From assembly GCF_900110465.1 (NCBI RefSeq), contig NZ_FODV01000001.1, positions 1 through 64,000 of the forward strand: DNA of 64,000 nt, in the 5' to 3' direction. The DNA comes from Halogranum amylolyticum (lineage in GTDB: Archaea; Halobacteriota; Halobacteria; Halobacteriales; Haloferacaceae). Shown in pieces: positions 36,256-44,161 of this stretch (positions are counted from its first letter, which is position 1; each line of letters starts with the position of its first letter). The position numbers were made by a program, and so were the translations under genes. The notes under the pieces are model-generated. The model was given only the letters and a program-made list of their open reading frames with translations, had not been told where the DNA came from and did no database searches.

Positions 36256-38058
36256 TCACTCCGGCGTGGCGGTTAGTTTGCCCTCACGGGGGAGGTAGTA
36301 CTGTGGCCAGTCGACGATAGCGGCGACGTCCTCGTCGGTAACGGTGTTCCAGTCGTCGGTCGTCAGCCACGACTGGTCGACCTTCTCCATCAGGGGCGCC
36401 ATCGGGAGATGCTGGTTGACGATCCACGCGAGTTCCTGCGTCTTCTGTTTGGCTTTGTCACCGGAGAGGCCGGCGAGCTCCTCTAGTTCAGGCTCCAGCT
36501 CGACCGTTCGAGTCTCGCCGTTCGGGTTGCCGAGTGGCGGCACCTCCACCGAGCGCGGGAAGTTCAGGACATCCCGCGAACGGAAGCCGTTGAGGAGCTT
36601 GTTGAGCGAGAAGTACGGGTACAGCTTTCCGTCGGGCCATCCGAGCCCGGCAACGACGTACTCTTGGTTGCCGTAGATGTCGCCCCAGTATGACTGACTC
36701 GGATTGAGCGATGCCTCAATGCCAAACTCGTTGAGGTCCTGGACGATAGATTGGCCACCAGCGGTCCAGTCGTTCCAGCCAGCCGGAATCTTATACGGGA
36801 ACTCGAGGGTCTTCCCATCGGCGTCGACCCACGTGCCCTCGGCTTTCGAGAAGCCAGCTGATTCGAGCAGTTGCGCCGCCTTCTCAGTGTTCGGCTCGTA
36901 CTTGTCGAAGTCGGACAGCGAGTTTCCGAGCCACTCTTTGTAACTGCCATCGAAGTTGCCGGGCAGTCCACACGGAACTTCGACGGGGACGTGCATCTTA
37001 CTGCCCGCGGTCTGGGCGAGTTTCTCGCGGTCGATGACGTACTGGATCGCCTGTTTGACCTTCTGTTGGCTGTAGTGTTCATGTTTGTGGTTGAACATGA
37101 TTCCCATCCCCCAGTTGGCGGGCATCTGGATCTCACGGACGTGGTCACCGTAGGACTGCGCGATGTTGTCGGGCGTGAACACGTTGTCGATGCCGTCGAT
37201 ACTGTCGGTTCGCAGTGCCTGCCACTGCTTTTGGTTCGACTGGAGGTAGTCCCACCGCATCTGCGCGAAGTTGATCTGGTCGGCATCCGGGTGATCCGCG
37301 AAGCGCTCGGCAAGCAGTTCCTGATTGCGGGCGTGGACGAACGCGAACGGTCCCGTCCCGTTGGGTTTCTCGAGCGTCTTCTCGGTGAGTCCCGGCGCCT
37401 CACCGTCGGCCTCGTAGGCGTCGAGGAACTCTTGGAACTCTTCGCGTGGGGTGTCGAGCGCGATCGGTTTCAGCGAGTAGAGGAACACTTCTTTGGCGAC
37501 CGGGCGTTTGAGCCCGAGTTCGAGCGTCGTATCGTCGACGACGCTGACGTCCTCAGGGGCGACGATGTTGCTGAGGGCGGCCCCATCGTGAATGTCGAGT
37601 TTGAGTTTGAACGCGACGTCGTCGGCTGTCACCGCCTCGCCGCTGTGCCAGTGGTAGCCTTCACGCACTGAGAGCGTTACCGACTCGTCGCCGATCTCCC
37701 ACTCGCTGAGGACGCCAGGCATGAACGTGCTCGTCGCCTCGTTGACGTAGAGGAGATTCTCGAACAACGCGAATGCCGCCCGGTCGGGGTACTTCTGGCC
37801 GTACGGGTTGAACTGCATGTCCTTCGGGACGTTCGTCGTCGCCGTGACGAACGTCCGGTCGGTCATCGAAACACTGTCTGAGCTCTGTGTCGCGTCGTCG
37901 CCAGCGGCCGACGTGCCTGCGCCGTCGCCGGCGGCTTCCGTATTCGAGCCAGCACAACCGGCGACGCCGATGGCTCCAGCCACTCCAACAGACTGGAGGA
38001 ATCGGCGACGTGTTTTTCGTCGGTCTCTCTGTCCTGTGTGAGTCTTGGACATGGACAT
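36256..38058 (-). CDS. Substrate-binding lipoprotein of the glucan-oligosaccharide ABC transporter
   Basis: A 600-residue SBP_bac_5 (cluster C) protein. The Tat signal RRRFLQSVGVAGAIGVAGC has a lipobox Cys at about residue 34, followed by an Ala/Gly/Asp-rich tether. The binding domain has typical features: LLYVNEATSTFMPGVLSEWE near the start, YHWHSGEAVTADDVAFKL, and MFNHKHEHYSQQKVKQAIQY. It is the first gene of the seven-gene operon. Its relatives bind peptides or oligosaccharides; the context favours laminari-oligosaccharides. It would be anchored to the outer face of the membrane. Confidence 0.9.
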   Translation of the reverse strand: MSMSKTHTGQRDRRKTRRRFLQSVGVAGAIGVAGCAGSNTEAAGDGAGTSAAGDDATQSSDSVSMTDRTFVTATTNVPKDMQFNPYGQKYPDRAAFALFENLLYVNEATSTFMPGVLSEWEIGDESVTLSVREGYHWHSGEAVTADDVAFKLKLDIHDGAALSNIVAPEDVSVVDDTTLELGLKRPVAKEVFLYSLKPIALDTPREEFQEFLDAYEADGEAPGLTEKTLEKPNGTGPFAFVHARNQELLAERFADHPDADQINFAQMRWDYLQSNQKQWQALRTDSIDGIDNVFTPDNIAQSYGDHVREIQMPANWGMGIMFNHKHEHYSQQKVKQAIQYVIDREKLAQTAGSKMHVPVEVPCGLPGNFDGSYKEWLGNSLSDFDKYEPNTEKAAQLLESAGFSKAEGTWVDADGKTLEFPYKIPAGWNDWTAGGQSIVQDLNEFGIEASLNPSQSYWGDIYGNQEYVVAGLGWPDGKLYPYFSLNKLLNGFRSRDVLNFPRSVEVPPLGNPNGETRTVELEPELEELAGLSGDKAKQKTQELAWIVNQHLPMAPLMEKVDQSWLTTDDWNTVTDEDVAAIVDWPQYYLPREGKLTATPE

Positions 38059-38074
38059 TCAATTCCCCTCGTAG

Positions 38075-38084
38075 TACATATGTA
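38075..38084. promoter_or_regulatory. Palindrome and promoter region of the glucan operon
   Basis: The perfect palindrome TACATATGTA lies 17 bases upstream of the operon's first ATG, and an AT-rich minus-strand box (TATTTATTAG, about 38110) lies about 50 bases upstream. A role as operator for the TrmB-like regulator is an inference; the TACT-N-GAGTA motif known for one haloarchaeal TrmB was not found intact. Confidence 0.4.
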
Positions 38085-38218
38085 TTTTTCATGATAGTTT
38101 TGGTGTAGGAGTCTAATAAATACTTTAGCTGATATGTTTCAGCAAGCTAGGATAGGATGTAGTCGCGCATGCCCGCGAGTCCACGATCGAGCAGTCTGGT
38201 GACGAGAGAGAACGGATG

Positions 38219-38413
38219 TTACGGTTCGAACAGTCGCTGGCCACGTCGGGCAGCGATAGCGAGACCGACGACCGTGAGGAGGATGACCCCAAGTGAGACC
38301 TGCAGGATGGCGTATTCACTCGTGCCTGCCTCGACGAACTGGAACGCGATGACGAGAAGCACGAGCAGTGTCGCGTCGAGTGCGAACAAGACCGACAGGA
38401 AGTTCCGACGCAT
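38219..38413 (-). CDS. Small two-helix membrane protein
   Basis: A 64-residue protein from ATG 38413 (MRRNFLSVLFALDATLLVLL) with two hydrophobic helices (~5-24 and ~35-53), a short EAGTSEY loop and a basic C-terminal tail. The longer open frame upstream (to 38698) is not protein-like. The function is unknown. It is separated from the glucan operon by about 160 bases and is probably independent. Confidence 0.6.
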   Translation of the reverse strand: MRRNFLSVLFALDATLLVLLVIAFQFVEAGTSEYAILQVSLGVILLTVVGLAIAARRGQRLFEP

Positions 38414-38783
38414 ACAGACTCCCTGCGACCCACCTTCAAGAGGGTTCCGCCGGTGAGCGGCCTCCCGCCGACACCGCTCACCAACAACGTTGACCAGTCC
38501 GAACACATTCCCAACACGGAAACGCCTCTGTGAGACCGTCACAGTCACAGCCTTCGTCGTCTGGCTCTGTCGCCTCCCATCCGACGGGTCCTCCGAAGGT
38601 GCAGCACTGTCCGCCACTGGCCAAGTCATCGCTATGATGAGCACCATTTCGATGAATCCCCAGGTGGAACAGTCACCCCTAATTCTGTCAATACCCAATT
38701 CACAACAATTGGGACGCGAAATAAACTATCCATTTCCAATTTCCTCGTAGTATTTTTAATTGAGTAGCTACTACACTGCTGCA
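38414..38783. other. Intergenic region upstream of the Fic gene
   Basis: About 370 bases. An AT-rich stretch, 38690-38762, ending TAGTATTTTTAATTG about 25 bases before the Fic ATG, is the likely Fic promoter. Nothing else was recognised. Confidence 0.45.
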
Positions 38784-40046
38784 ATGATCGATGGGTACGA
38801 TCTCCCTGCGGATGCGCCTGGACAGTACTTGCCGCTCCGAGAAGATCGGCAACTCCCGAAGGCGTACTTTCCTGACAAACTTCCGCCGAGGTTCGACCTT
38901 TCTGAGGAGGTCATTGTGGAACACGGACGAGCAATGTGGGCACTCGGCCGTTTGGAGGGACTGGGAAGTGAGATCGACAACCCTGGTGCGGTCTTCAGTT
39001 CGTTTGTCTACAAGGAGGCGGAGCAATCCTCTCGTGTCGAAGGCACCACAGTCACAGTCTCAGATATCTACCGCTACGATGTCGACCAGCTCACCTTCCG
39101 AGACACGACCGAGAGCGACCACGAAGCCGATGTGAGAGAGGCGCGTAACTATATTCGTGCCCTCAACGATGCAGTATCGTATCTTCGTACGGCAGGCTTC
39201 GAACGCACAAGCATCACGAGTGAACTGGTGAAATCACTCCACCAAGAGTTACTCGAACACGGACGGAGTAACGACGATCCGCTTCCAGGACAGTTTCGCC
39301 CTGGCTTCGCCGTTATTGAGGAAACCCACCCTCACGGATTCGGGACACGAATCCGATTCATCCCGCCCAAGCCAGACAACGTTGCGCGGTTGATGGATGA
39401 TCTCGAGCGTTTCATCCAACAGGGTAGTTCGTGGCCGTCACTGATCGATGTCGCCGTCGCACACTACCAGTTCGAAACGATTCACCCATTCAAAGACGGC
39501 AACGGTCGCGTCGGCCGCATCCTTGCTATCTTGATGCTCATCGCTGATGGATTACTTCATTATCCACTGCTCTATCTGAGTTCGTATATTGAACGTCACC
39601 GTACCGAGTACGCTGACTTGTTACTGGCTGTGAGTGAGGAAGGCGCATGGAACGAGTGGCTGCAGTTTTTCCTTCGTGGGATCCGCGAACAAGCCGAAGA
39701 GGCGTTCGTCCGTGCGAAACTACTCGTAGACACACGGCAGAAGTACGAAACGAGATATGAGGACGAACCGAAGTCCGTCCGAAATCTTGCCCTTTCGCTT
39801 TTTGAAGAGCCATACTTCACCGTCAGGGAGGCAAGCGAACGGATTGGCGTCGTGTACCAGACTGCCAACAACGCGGTTGACCGTCTCGAAGCTGACGGTG
39901 TCATCACCGAGATTACGGGGAACAAACAAAACCGTGTATTCAGAGCCGAAGAAATAATGGATATCGTGGAACGTCCTGCGTCAACCCTCCCCGAGTCGAC
40001 GGACCTTGTTGACGTCGCACAGGCGTGGAAGCTCCCTGACCACTAG
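38784..40046 (+). CDS. Fic/DOC-family protein with N-terminal inhibitory motif and C-terminal winged helix
   Basis: A 420-residue protein from ATG 38784; a TTG at 38760 is possible. Residues ~1-110 are a Fic N-terminal domain with the auto-inhibitory signature SSRVEG (S82...E86-G87). The Fic core has the complete catalytic motif HPFKDGNGRVGR starting at H234. The C-terminal ~330-385 is a winged-helix segment (FTVREASERIGVVYQTANNA). Such proteins AMPylate target hydroxyls, and the intact inhibitory motif suggests self-control. No separate antitoxin gene lies nearby. The gene appears intact and stands between the glucan locus and a TnpB scar. Confidence 0.9.
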   Translation: MIDGYDLPADAPGQYLPLREDRQLPKAYFPDKLPPRFDLSEEVIVEHGRAMWALGRLEGLGSEIDNPGAVFSSFVYKEAEQSSRVEGTTVTVSDIYRYDVDQLTFRDTTESDHEADVREARNYIRALNDAVSYLRTAGFERTSITSELVKSLHQELLEHGRSNDDPLPGQFRPGFAVIEETHPHGFGTRIRFIPPKPDNVARLMDDLERFIQQGSSWPSLIDVAVAHYQFETIHPFKDGNGRVGRILAILMLIADGLLHYPLLYLSSYIERHRTEYADLLLAVSEEGAWNEWLQFFLRGIREQAEEAFVRAKLLVDTRQKYETRYEDEPKSVRNLALSLFEEPYFTVREASERIGVVYQTANNAVDRLEADGVITEITGNKQNRVFRAEEIMDIVERPASTLPESTDLVDVAQAWKLPDH

Positions 40047-40211
40047 AAACGACCACGAGTCAGATGGTCCAGAGAAGTCTTGCTGTTTTCTTTGGAACTC
40101 GGCCACTCTGTGTAGCCCACATATGTATCAGGAAGACTGTCAGCGGATTCGACAATCCATCTGCGATGCGCTGGAACTCATCTTCAATGTAGTTGCGTCC
40201 GAATGTCGGCC

Positions 40212-40665
40212 TCATCGGGGAAGAGACACCTCGTAGTCAGCTGCCAACTCCTGAAACACAGACCACTCCGGGAGACCGGTTCCCTCACCGTTACCGTGCG
40301 TTTCGAGGTATCGAAGCAAGGCGTTGATCGTCCCTTCCAGTCCGTATTTTGCCGCTTGGTCTCGGAGTTCGTCTTCGTCGACGTCAACGTGGCTGAGAAG
40401 AAGGAGACAGTACGACCGGTAGCGGGGGCCGTCGTCGATCAACAGCGTGTGACAACACAGCTCCGCCGGTGACACCGAATCGAGTTCCGTGGAGTAGCGG
40501 TAGTAGCGGTGACGAGTCAGCAGAAACTGGAGGTCGAACGCCGCAAAACGCGCAAGCCCGGTCTCATGGAAGTGCTCGACGTCGATTTCCGTTTCCGTTT
40601 GAGCGAGAAATTCGTCGTAGTCCTCCCAGAGAATCGTCCCATCCGGAACAACGGATTCGAGGCGT
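40212..40665 (-). pseudogene. Acidic conserved-type protein truncated at its N-terminus by a TnpB scar
   Basis: The minus-strand frame from about 40665 reads RLESVVPDGTILWEDYDEFL, then ETEIDVEHFHETGLARFAAF, DLQFLLTRHRYYRYSTELDS, and continues to VSLPR and a stop. That is about 150 residues of acidic haloarchaeal-type coding sequence. No start is present: in this frame the sequence fuses to a TnpB fragment at about 40660. The GTG at 40475 would give only an 87-residue remnant. The family is not recognised. The gene probably lost its beginning to IS insertion followed by deletion. Confidence 0.55.
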
Positions 40666-40669
40666 CGGG

Positions 40670-40969
40670 TTTGCTGGCTTTTTTACCGTCTTCGAGGATT
40701 CTGTCTTTGCAGTTCCCGAGCGCCGTTGCAGCGAGATTCCTCGCGGATTGAACGAGGCTGGATTGGAGGGAGAGGTTCTCACGAACGTCAGAATACGTCT
40801 CTTTGTGGAGCGTGTTCTTGGTGTCCGTGATGTTGTAGGGGTTGTCGTTCCATCCGTGGTCAGCGACGTGCTGCGCTGCTTGTCGGAACTGCTCGAACGT
40901 CTCATCGAGGACTTCGTGGTTGTCCTCGGGAACGTCGAGTTTGAGTTGGATGTTCCGAACAACCTCCAT
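40670..40969 (-). pseudogene. tnpB: TnpB N-terminal fragment
   Basis: About 100 residues of TnpB N-terminal domain: MEVVRNIQLKLDVPEDNHEV, then FEQFRQAAQHVADHGWNDNP and SLVQSARNLAATALGNCKD, ending GKKASKP. The sequence then joins unrelated coding DNA in another frame, and the rest of TnpB is absent. The upstream end carries the hairpin at 41065. It represents a different TnpB subgroup from the fragment at 7296, judging by its N-terminal sequence. Confidence 0.8.
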
Positions 40970-41064
40970 ACTTCATTAGTATAGATTGAACTAGTTAAGA
41001 CTACATATTGGGGGAGTTGACCTTGCTATCGAGCGTGGTTTTGGAAGGGTAGTGTCGGCTTCCT

Positions 41065-41085
41065 CCCCGAGGTCAAGCCTCGGGG
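41065..41085. repeat. IS-end hairpin
   Basis: CCCCGAGG-TCAAG-CCTCGGGG is a perfect 8-bp stem about 95 bases upstream of the TnpB fragment, in the usual position for the element's left end. Confidence 0.65.
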
Positions 41086-41112
41086 TATCCGCCTTGAATT
41101 TTCGATGAATCA

Positions 41113-41307
41113 TCACGAGACTGGCGGACGAGTTCGATTCTTTACCGATGCACCAGCACCGACGAAGATCAAGCCGAGCGCGCCCAGCGCATCTATCGGA
41201 GTATCGACCGGCGACCCTAGTGCAAGCATCGCGGCCCCACCGACGAAACAGAGGAGTCCCACGACGAGCAAGCCATTTCCGAGGAGACGAGTAGTGTTTT
41301 CGTTCAT
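41113..41307 (-). CDS. Small two-helix membrane protein
   Basis: A 64-residue protein from ATG 41307 (MNENTTRLLGNGLLVVGLL) with two hydrophobic helices (~8-28 and ~37-54) and a KNRTRPP tail. The start overlaps the CPBP protease stop by four bases, so it is the last gene of the CPBP-ABC operon. Its function is unknown; the operon position suggests a partner of the protease or exporter. Confidence 0.65.
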   Translation of the reverse strand: MNENTTRLLGNGLLVVGLLCFVGGAAMLALGSPVDTPIDALGALGLIFVGAGASVKNRTRPPVS

Positions 41308-42203
41308 TGATGTTCTCCTGACTGGTGATCGGGGTCCGTCTTGGTGTTCCAGTCCGGACTCACTCGGTAATCGTAGAGGTGGGCGCCAGTCACGACGACA
41401 ACGAACAGTACGACCGCCCACGTGATAGCCGCGTGCGACCCATTCAACGTGACGAGCGTGCGCCAGTCGATCGCATCACCAACGAGGACGACGTCTAGAT
41501 CGAGCGGGACTTGCCCCGTCGTCGCGTTGTCGGTTCCGTGCATCAGCATTGCCAACAGCACACTCCCGTGAGACCCGTTAAACACCCACCCGAGGAGCAC
41601 GGAGAACGCGATAATTCCGACGAAGTAGGCGACGATTAGTTCGAGTGGCCAGTCAGCTCGGAATCCTCCGGGAACGAACTGGGGAAGATGCCAGAGTCCC
41701 CAGAAGACGCCGATGATGAGGGCCGCAGACAATCCGCCATAGCGTTCTTGCAGTTCGGGCTGGGCGAATCCGCGCCAGCCGAATTCCTCCTGGCCACCCC
41801 CGATGAACGTCCCGAGAATAATCCCGATGACGACCGTGATCGGGTCGAAATCGAATGCCGCCCAGTCGATCGGACCGCCGAGCGCCCACGAGGCGACTCC
41901 TGCCGCGTACGTGATGGCGAACGGGATCAAGATTGCAGCGGCATACCATTTGGGATGGACGCGCCAACTAAAGACGTCGCCGAGCCACTTCCTGACACTC
42001 TCGCCACTCGCCCACAGGACAATCGCAGCAGCAACTCCCGGTGAAAGCGGGCTCAGGAAGCCTTCGATGACCCATCGACCCCACGATGGATCCATTTCAA
42101 GGAGTTTCGGGATGGCATCAAGCGTCCACGAAAGTGCGTATGCCAGTACGAAAAAGGATGTAATTCGGTACTGCTGGATTCGTTTGGTAATTAGCGATAT
42201 CAT
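41304..42203 (-). CDS. CPBP-family intramembrane metalloprotease (CAAX protease-like)
   Basis: A 299-residue polytopic membrane protein with the conserved CPBP motifs: E139-E140-x-x-x-R144 (QEEFGWRG), F-x-x-x-H172 (FWGLWHLP) and H222-x-x-D/N (MHGTDN). About eight hydrophobic segments are visible. The family includes CAAX prenyl proteases and bacteriocin immunity or processing proteins. It lies downstream of an ABC-2 exporter that is itself preceded by a second CPBP gene. The N-terminal part is complete. Confidence 0.88.
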   Translation of the reverse strand: MISLITKRIQQYRITSFFVLAYALSWTLDAIPKLLEMDPSWGRWVIEGFLSPLSPGVAAAIVLWASGESVRKWLGDVFSWRVHPKWYAAAILIPFAITYAAGVASWALGGPIDWAAFDFDPITVVIGIILGTFIGGGQEEFGWRGFAQPELQERYGGLSAALIIGVFWGLWHLPQFVPGGFRADWPLELIVAYFVGIIAFSVLLGWVFNGSHGSVLLAMLMHGTDNATTGQVPLDLDVVLVGDAIDWRTLVTLNGSHAAITWAVVLFVVVVTGAHLYDYRVSPDWNTKTDPDHQSGEHQ

Positions 42204-42313
42204 GACTCCTCACATGCCTCCGTCGAGAGAACCTGCTTCCGTCGGGAGTGAGACGAGTACCGTGTTTCGGTTGTCGTCATCATTGTTGGTCCATGGTGTG
42301 TAGATTGGTGGCG

Positions 42314-43186
42314 TTACAGATCTGCGACGTTGAACTGGTAATACCCAACGAGGAACGGAACGACGAACCAGAGTGCGAGAACGACAACGCCCACGTTCGG
42401 GCTCACGTAGAACGGGGTCGGCTCAGCTGCAGCCACGTCGACTCCGACGCCCGTCTGGGCGGGCGCTGCACCGGCAGTCTCTGCGAGCCCGGGTAGGAGA
42501 GCAACGATGGTCGAGAGATAGGCCGAAGATGGCGACACTTGCCCGATAAGGAACACCCACTCGGGCATCGTCGACGGGAGGCTGAACCCGGTAACGATGT
42601 AGACGATTGCCATCGGGACGACATCCCAGAACAGCTCAAAGATGACGAAGAATCCGAGTGCAAACGTGGTCGCACGTGAGGTTGACCCGGTCGTCGCCGA
42701 GAGCCCCACCATGATCCCCGCATAAATCGCTGCAAATCCGAGTGTCACGAGAAGGAATACGAGCATCGCGCCAAGAGCGACTGTGCCGAGTAACACGGAG
42801 CCGAATCCGAGTCCAACGAGGAGCCCGACACCGAGACCAAACACAAGGACGGCTGCTCGACCGACGACCTTTCCAGTGAAGACGTTCAGCCGGTTGGTTG
42901 GCAACGAGAGTAATAGCTTGATACTCCCGAGTTCGCGCTCGCCTGCGAGAGACTTGTAACAGACCACGATCGCCGCGAGGGGAACGAATAGACCGGTGAG
43001 ACCGACTGTGAAGAAGACGAGCCCAGCGAACGTTGCCCCTGTCGGCTCACCGAACAGCTCGGGAACCTGCACGTACGCGTACGTCGAAACGAGTGATAAC
43101 AGGACGAACCCTGCCACGAGCGCCCAGAGTGCCCGTGACTGAACAGCGTCTCGGAAGTCCTTCTTTGCAATCGCCAGCCACGTCAT
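42314..43186 (-). CDS. ABC-2 type transporter permease
   Basis: A 290-residue protein with six hydrophobic segments and the NosY-like start MTWLAIAKKDFRDAVQSRAL. The cytoplasmic region GERELGSIKLLLSLPTNRL is typical of ABC-2 exporters. It overlaps the ATPase gene by four bases, so the two form an exporter. Substrates of this class range from lipids to peptides; the flanking proteases hint at a peptide or lipoprotein substrate, which is inference only. Confidence 0.88.
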   Translation of the reverse strand: MTWLAIAKKDFRDAVQSRALWALVAGFVLLSLVSTYAYVQVPELFGEPTGATFAGLVFFTVGLTGLFVPLAAIVVCYKSLAGERELGSIKLLLSLPTNRLNVFTGKVVGRAAVLVFGLGVGLLVGLGFGSVLLGTVALGAMLVFLLVTLGFAAIYAGIMVGLSATTGSTSRATTFALGFFVIFELFWDVVPMAIVYIVTGFSLPSTMPEWVFLIGQVSPSSAYLSTIVALLPGLAETAGAAPAQTGVGVDVAAAEPTPFYVSPNVGVVVLALWFVVPFLVGYYQFNVADL

Positions 43187-44103
43187 ACTCGAACCTCCTG
43201 TTTGTCTTCAGTGTAGCGTACGAATAGGTCTTCGAGCGAGGACTCGACGACCGAGAAGTCCTGAACCGACGTCACGTCGGCGTCGATAGTTTGGAGAACG
43301 GCAAACTTTGAGGCCTCGTCGACGACGACTCGAAGCCGACCATCATCGATCGATGCACTCCCGACACCGTCGAGTTCGGCAACTCGCTCGACGGTAGACT
43401 CGTCGAGTGTGGAGACGTACACGTATAGAACTTCACCCGTTTCGGTCGCGTCGCGGAGGCCATCGATGGTATCGACGGTGACGAGCTGGCCGCGATTGAT
43501 GATCGCCACGCGGTCACAGACCGCCTCGACCTGCTCCATCACATGACTGGAGAAGAACACTGTCGTCCCGCGTTCGTTCTCTTCTTTGATGATTTCTCGC
43601 ATCTCGCGGGCCCCATTCGGATCCAATCCGGTAGACGGCTCGTCGAGAACGAGCAGGTCTGGATCACCGACGAGCGCCATGGCGAGGACCAGCCGCTGGC
43701 GCATCCCCTTCGAGTAGCCGCCCGCCTTCCGGTCGGCGGCATCGGCGATACGGACCCGTTCGAGGAGCGCGTTCACGTCCTCGTCCGCGTCTTTCATCTC
43801 CACGACGAACTCCAGATGCTGCCGACCACTCAGCCGGTCGTAGACGTGATAGGCGTCCGGGAGAACGCCGGTTTGCTGCCGTACCGCTTCGCCCTCTCGC
43901 TGGGCATCGTGTCCGAGAACGGTCACCGTCCCTGAGGTCGGACGAATGAAATCGAGCAGGATGTCGATCGTCGTGGACTTTCCTGCACCGTTCGGGCCGA
44001 GGAACCCAAAGATCTCGCCTTCCTCGACACGTAACTCGAGACCGTCAACAGCAACGACGTCTCCGAATCGTTTCGTCAAGCCATCGATGTCGATTGCAGC
44101 CAT
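43183..44103 (-). CDS. ABC transporter ATP-binding protein (CcmA/NatA type)
   Basis: A 306-residue ATPase from ATG 44103 (MAAIDIDGLTKRFG). Walker A GPNGAGKSTT lies at ~37-46, the signature YSKGMRQRL at ~130-138 (SKGMR instead of the canonical SGGQ, common in this class), and Walker B LLVLDEPSTGLD at ~150-161. A C-terminal ~80-residue extension (DESTVERVAELDGVGSASID) resembles the DUF4162 regulatory domain. An in-frame upstream start (44259) would overlap the next gene and add unrelated sequence. It couples to the permease by a four-base overlap. Confidence 0.9.
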   Translation of the reverse strand: MAAIDIDGLTKRFGDVVAVDGLELRVEEGEIFGFLGPNGAGKSTTIDILLDFIRPTSGTVTVLGHDAQREGEAVRQQTGVLPDAYHVYDRLSGRQHLEFVVEMKDADEDVNALLERVRIADAADRKAGGYSKGMRQRLVLAMALVGDPDLLVLDEPSTGLDPNGAREMREIIKEENERGTTVFFSSHVMEQVEAVCDRVAIINRGQLVTVDTIDGLRDATETGEVLYVYVSTLDESTVERVAELDGVGSASIDDGRLRVVVDEASKFAVLQTIDADVTSVQDFSVVESSLEDLFVRYTEDKQEVRV

Positions 44104-44161
44104 CTCTATCGTCCCTCCGTCGTCCATCCAAAGCGACGCTGTTCGGTCGTCGTGTTCGTAC

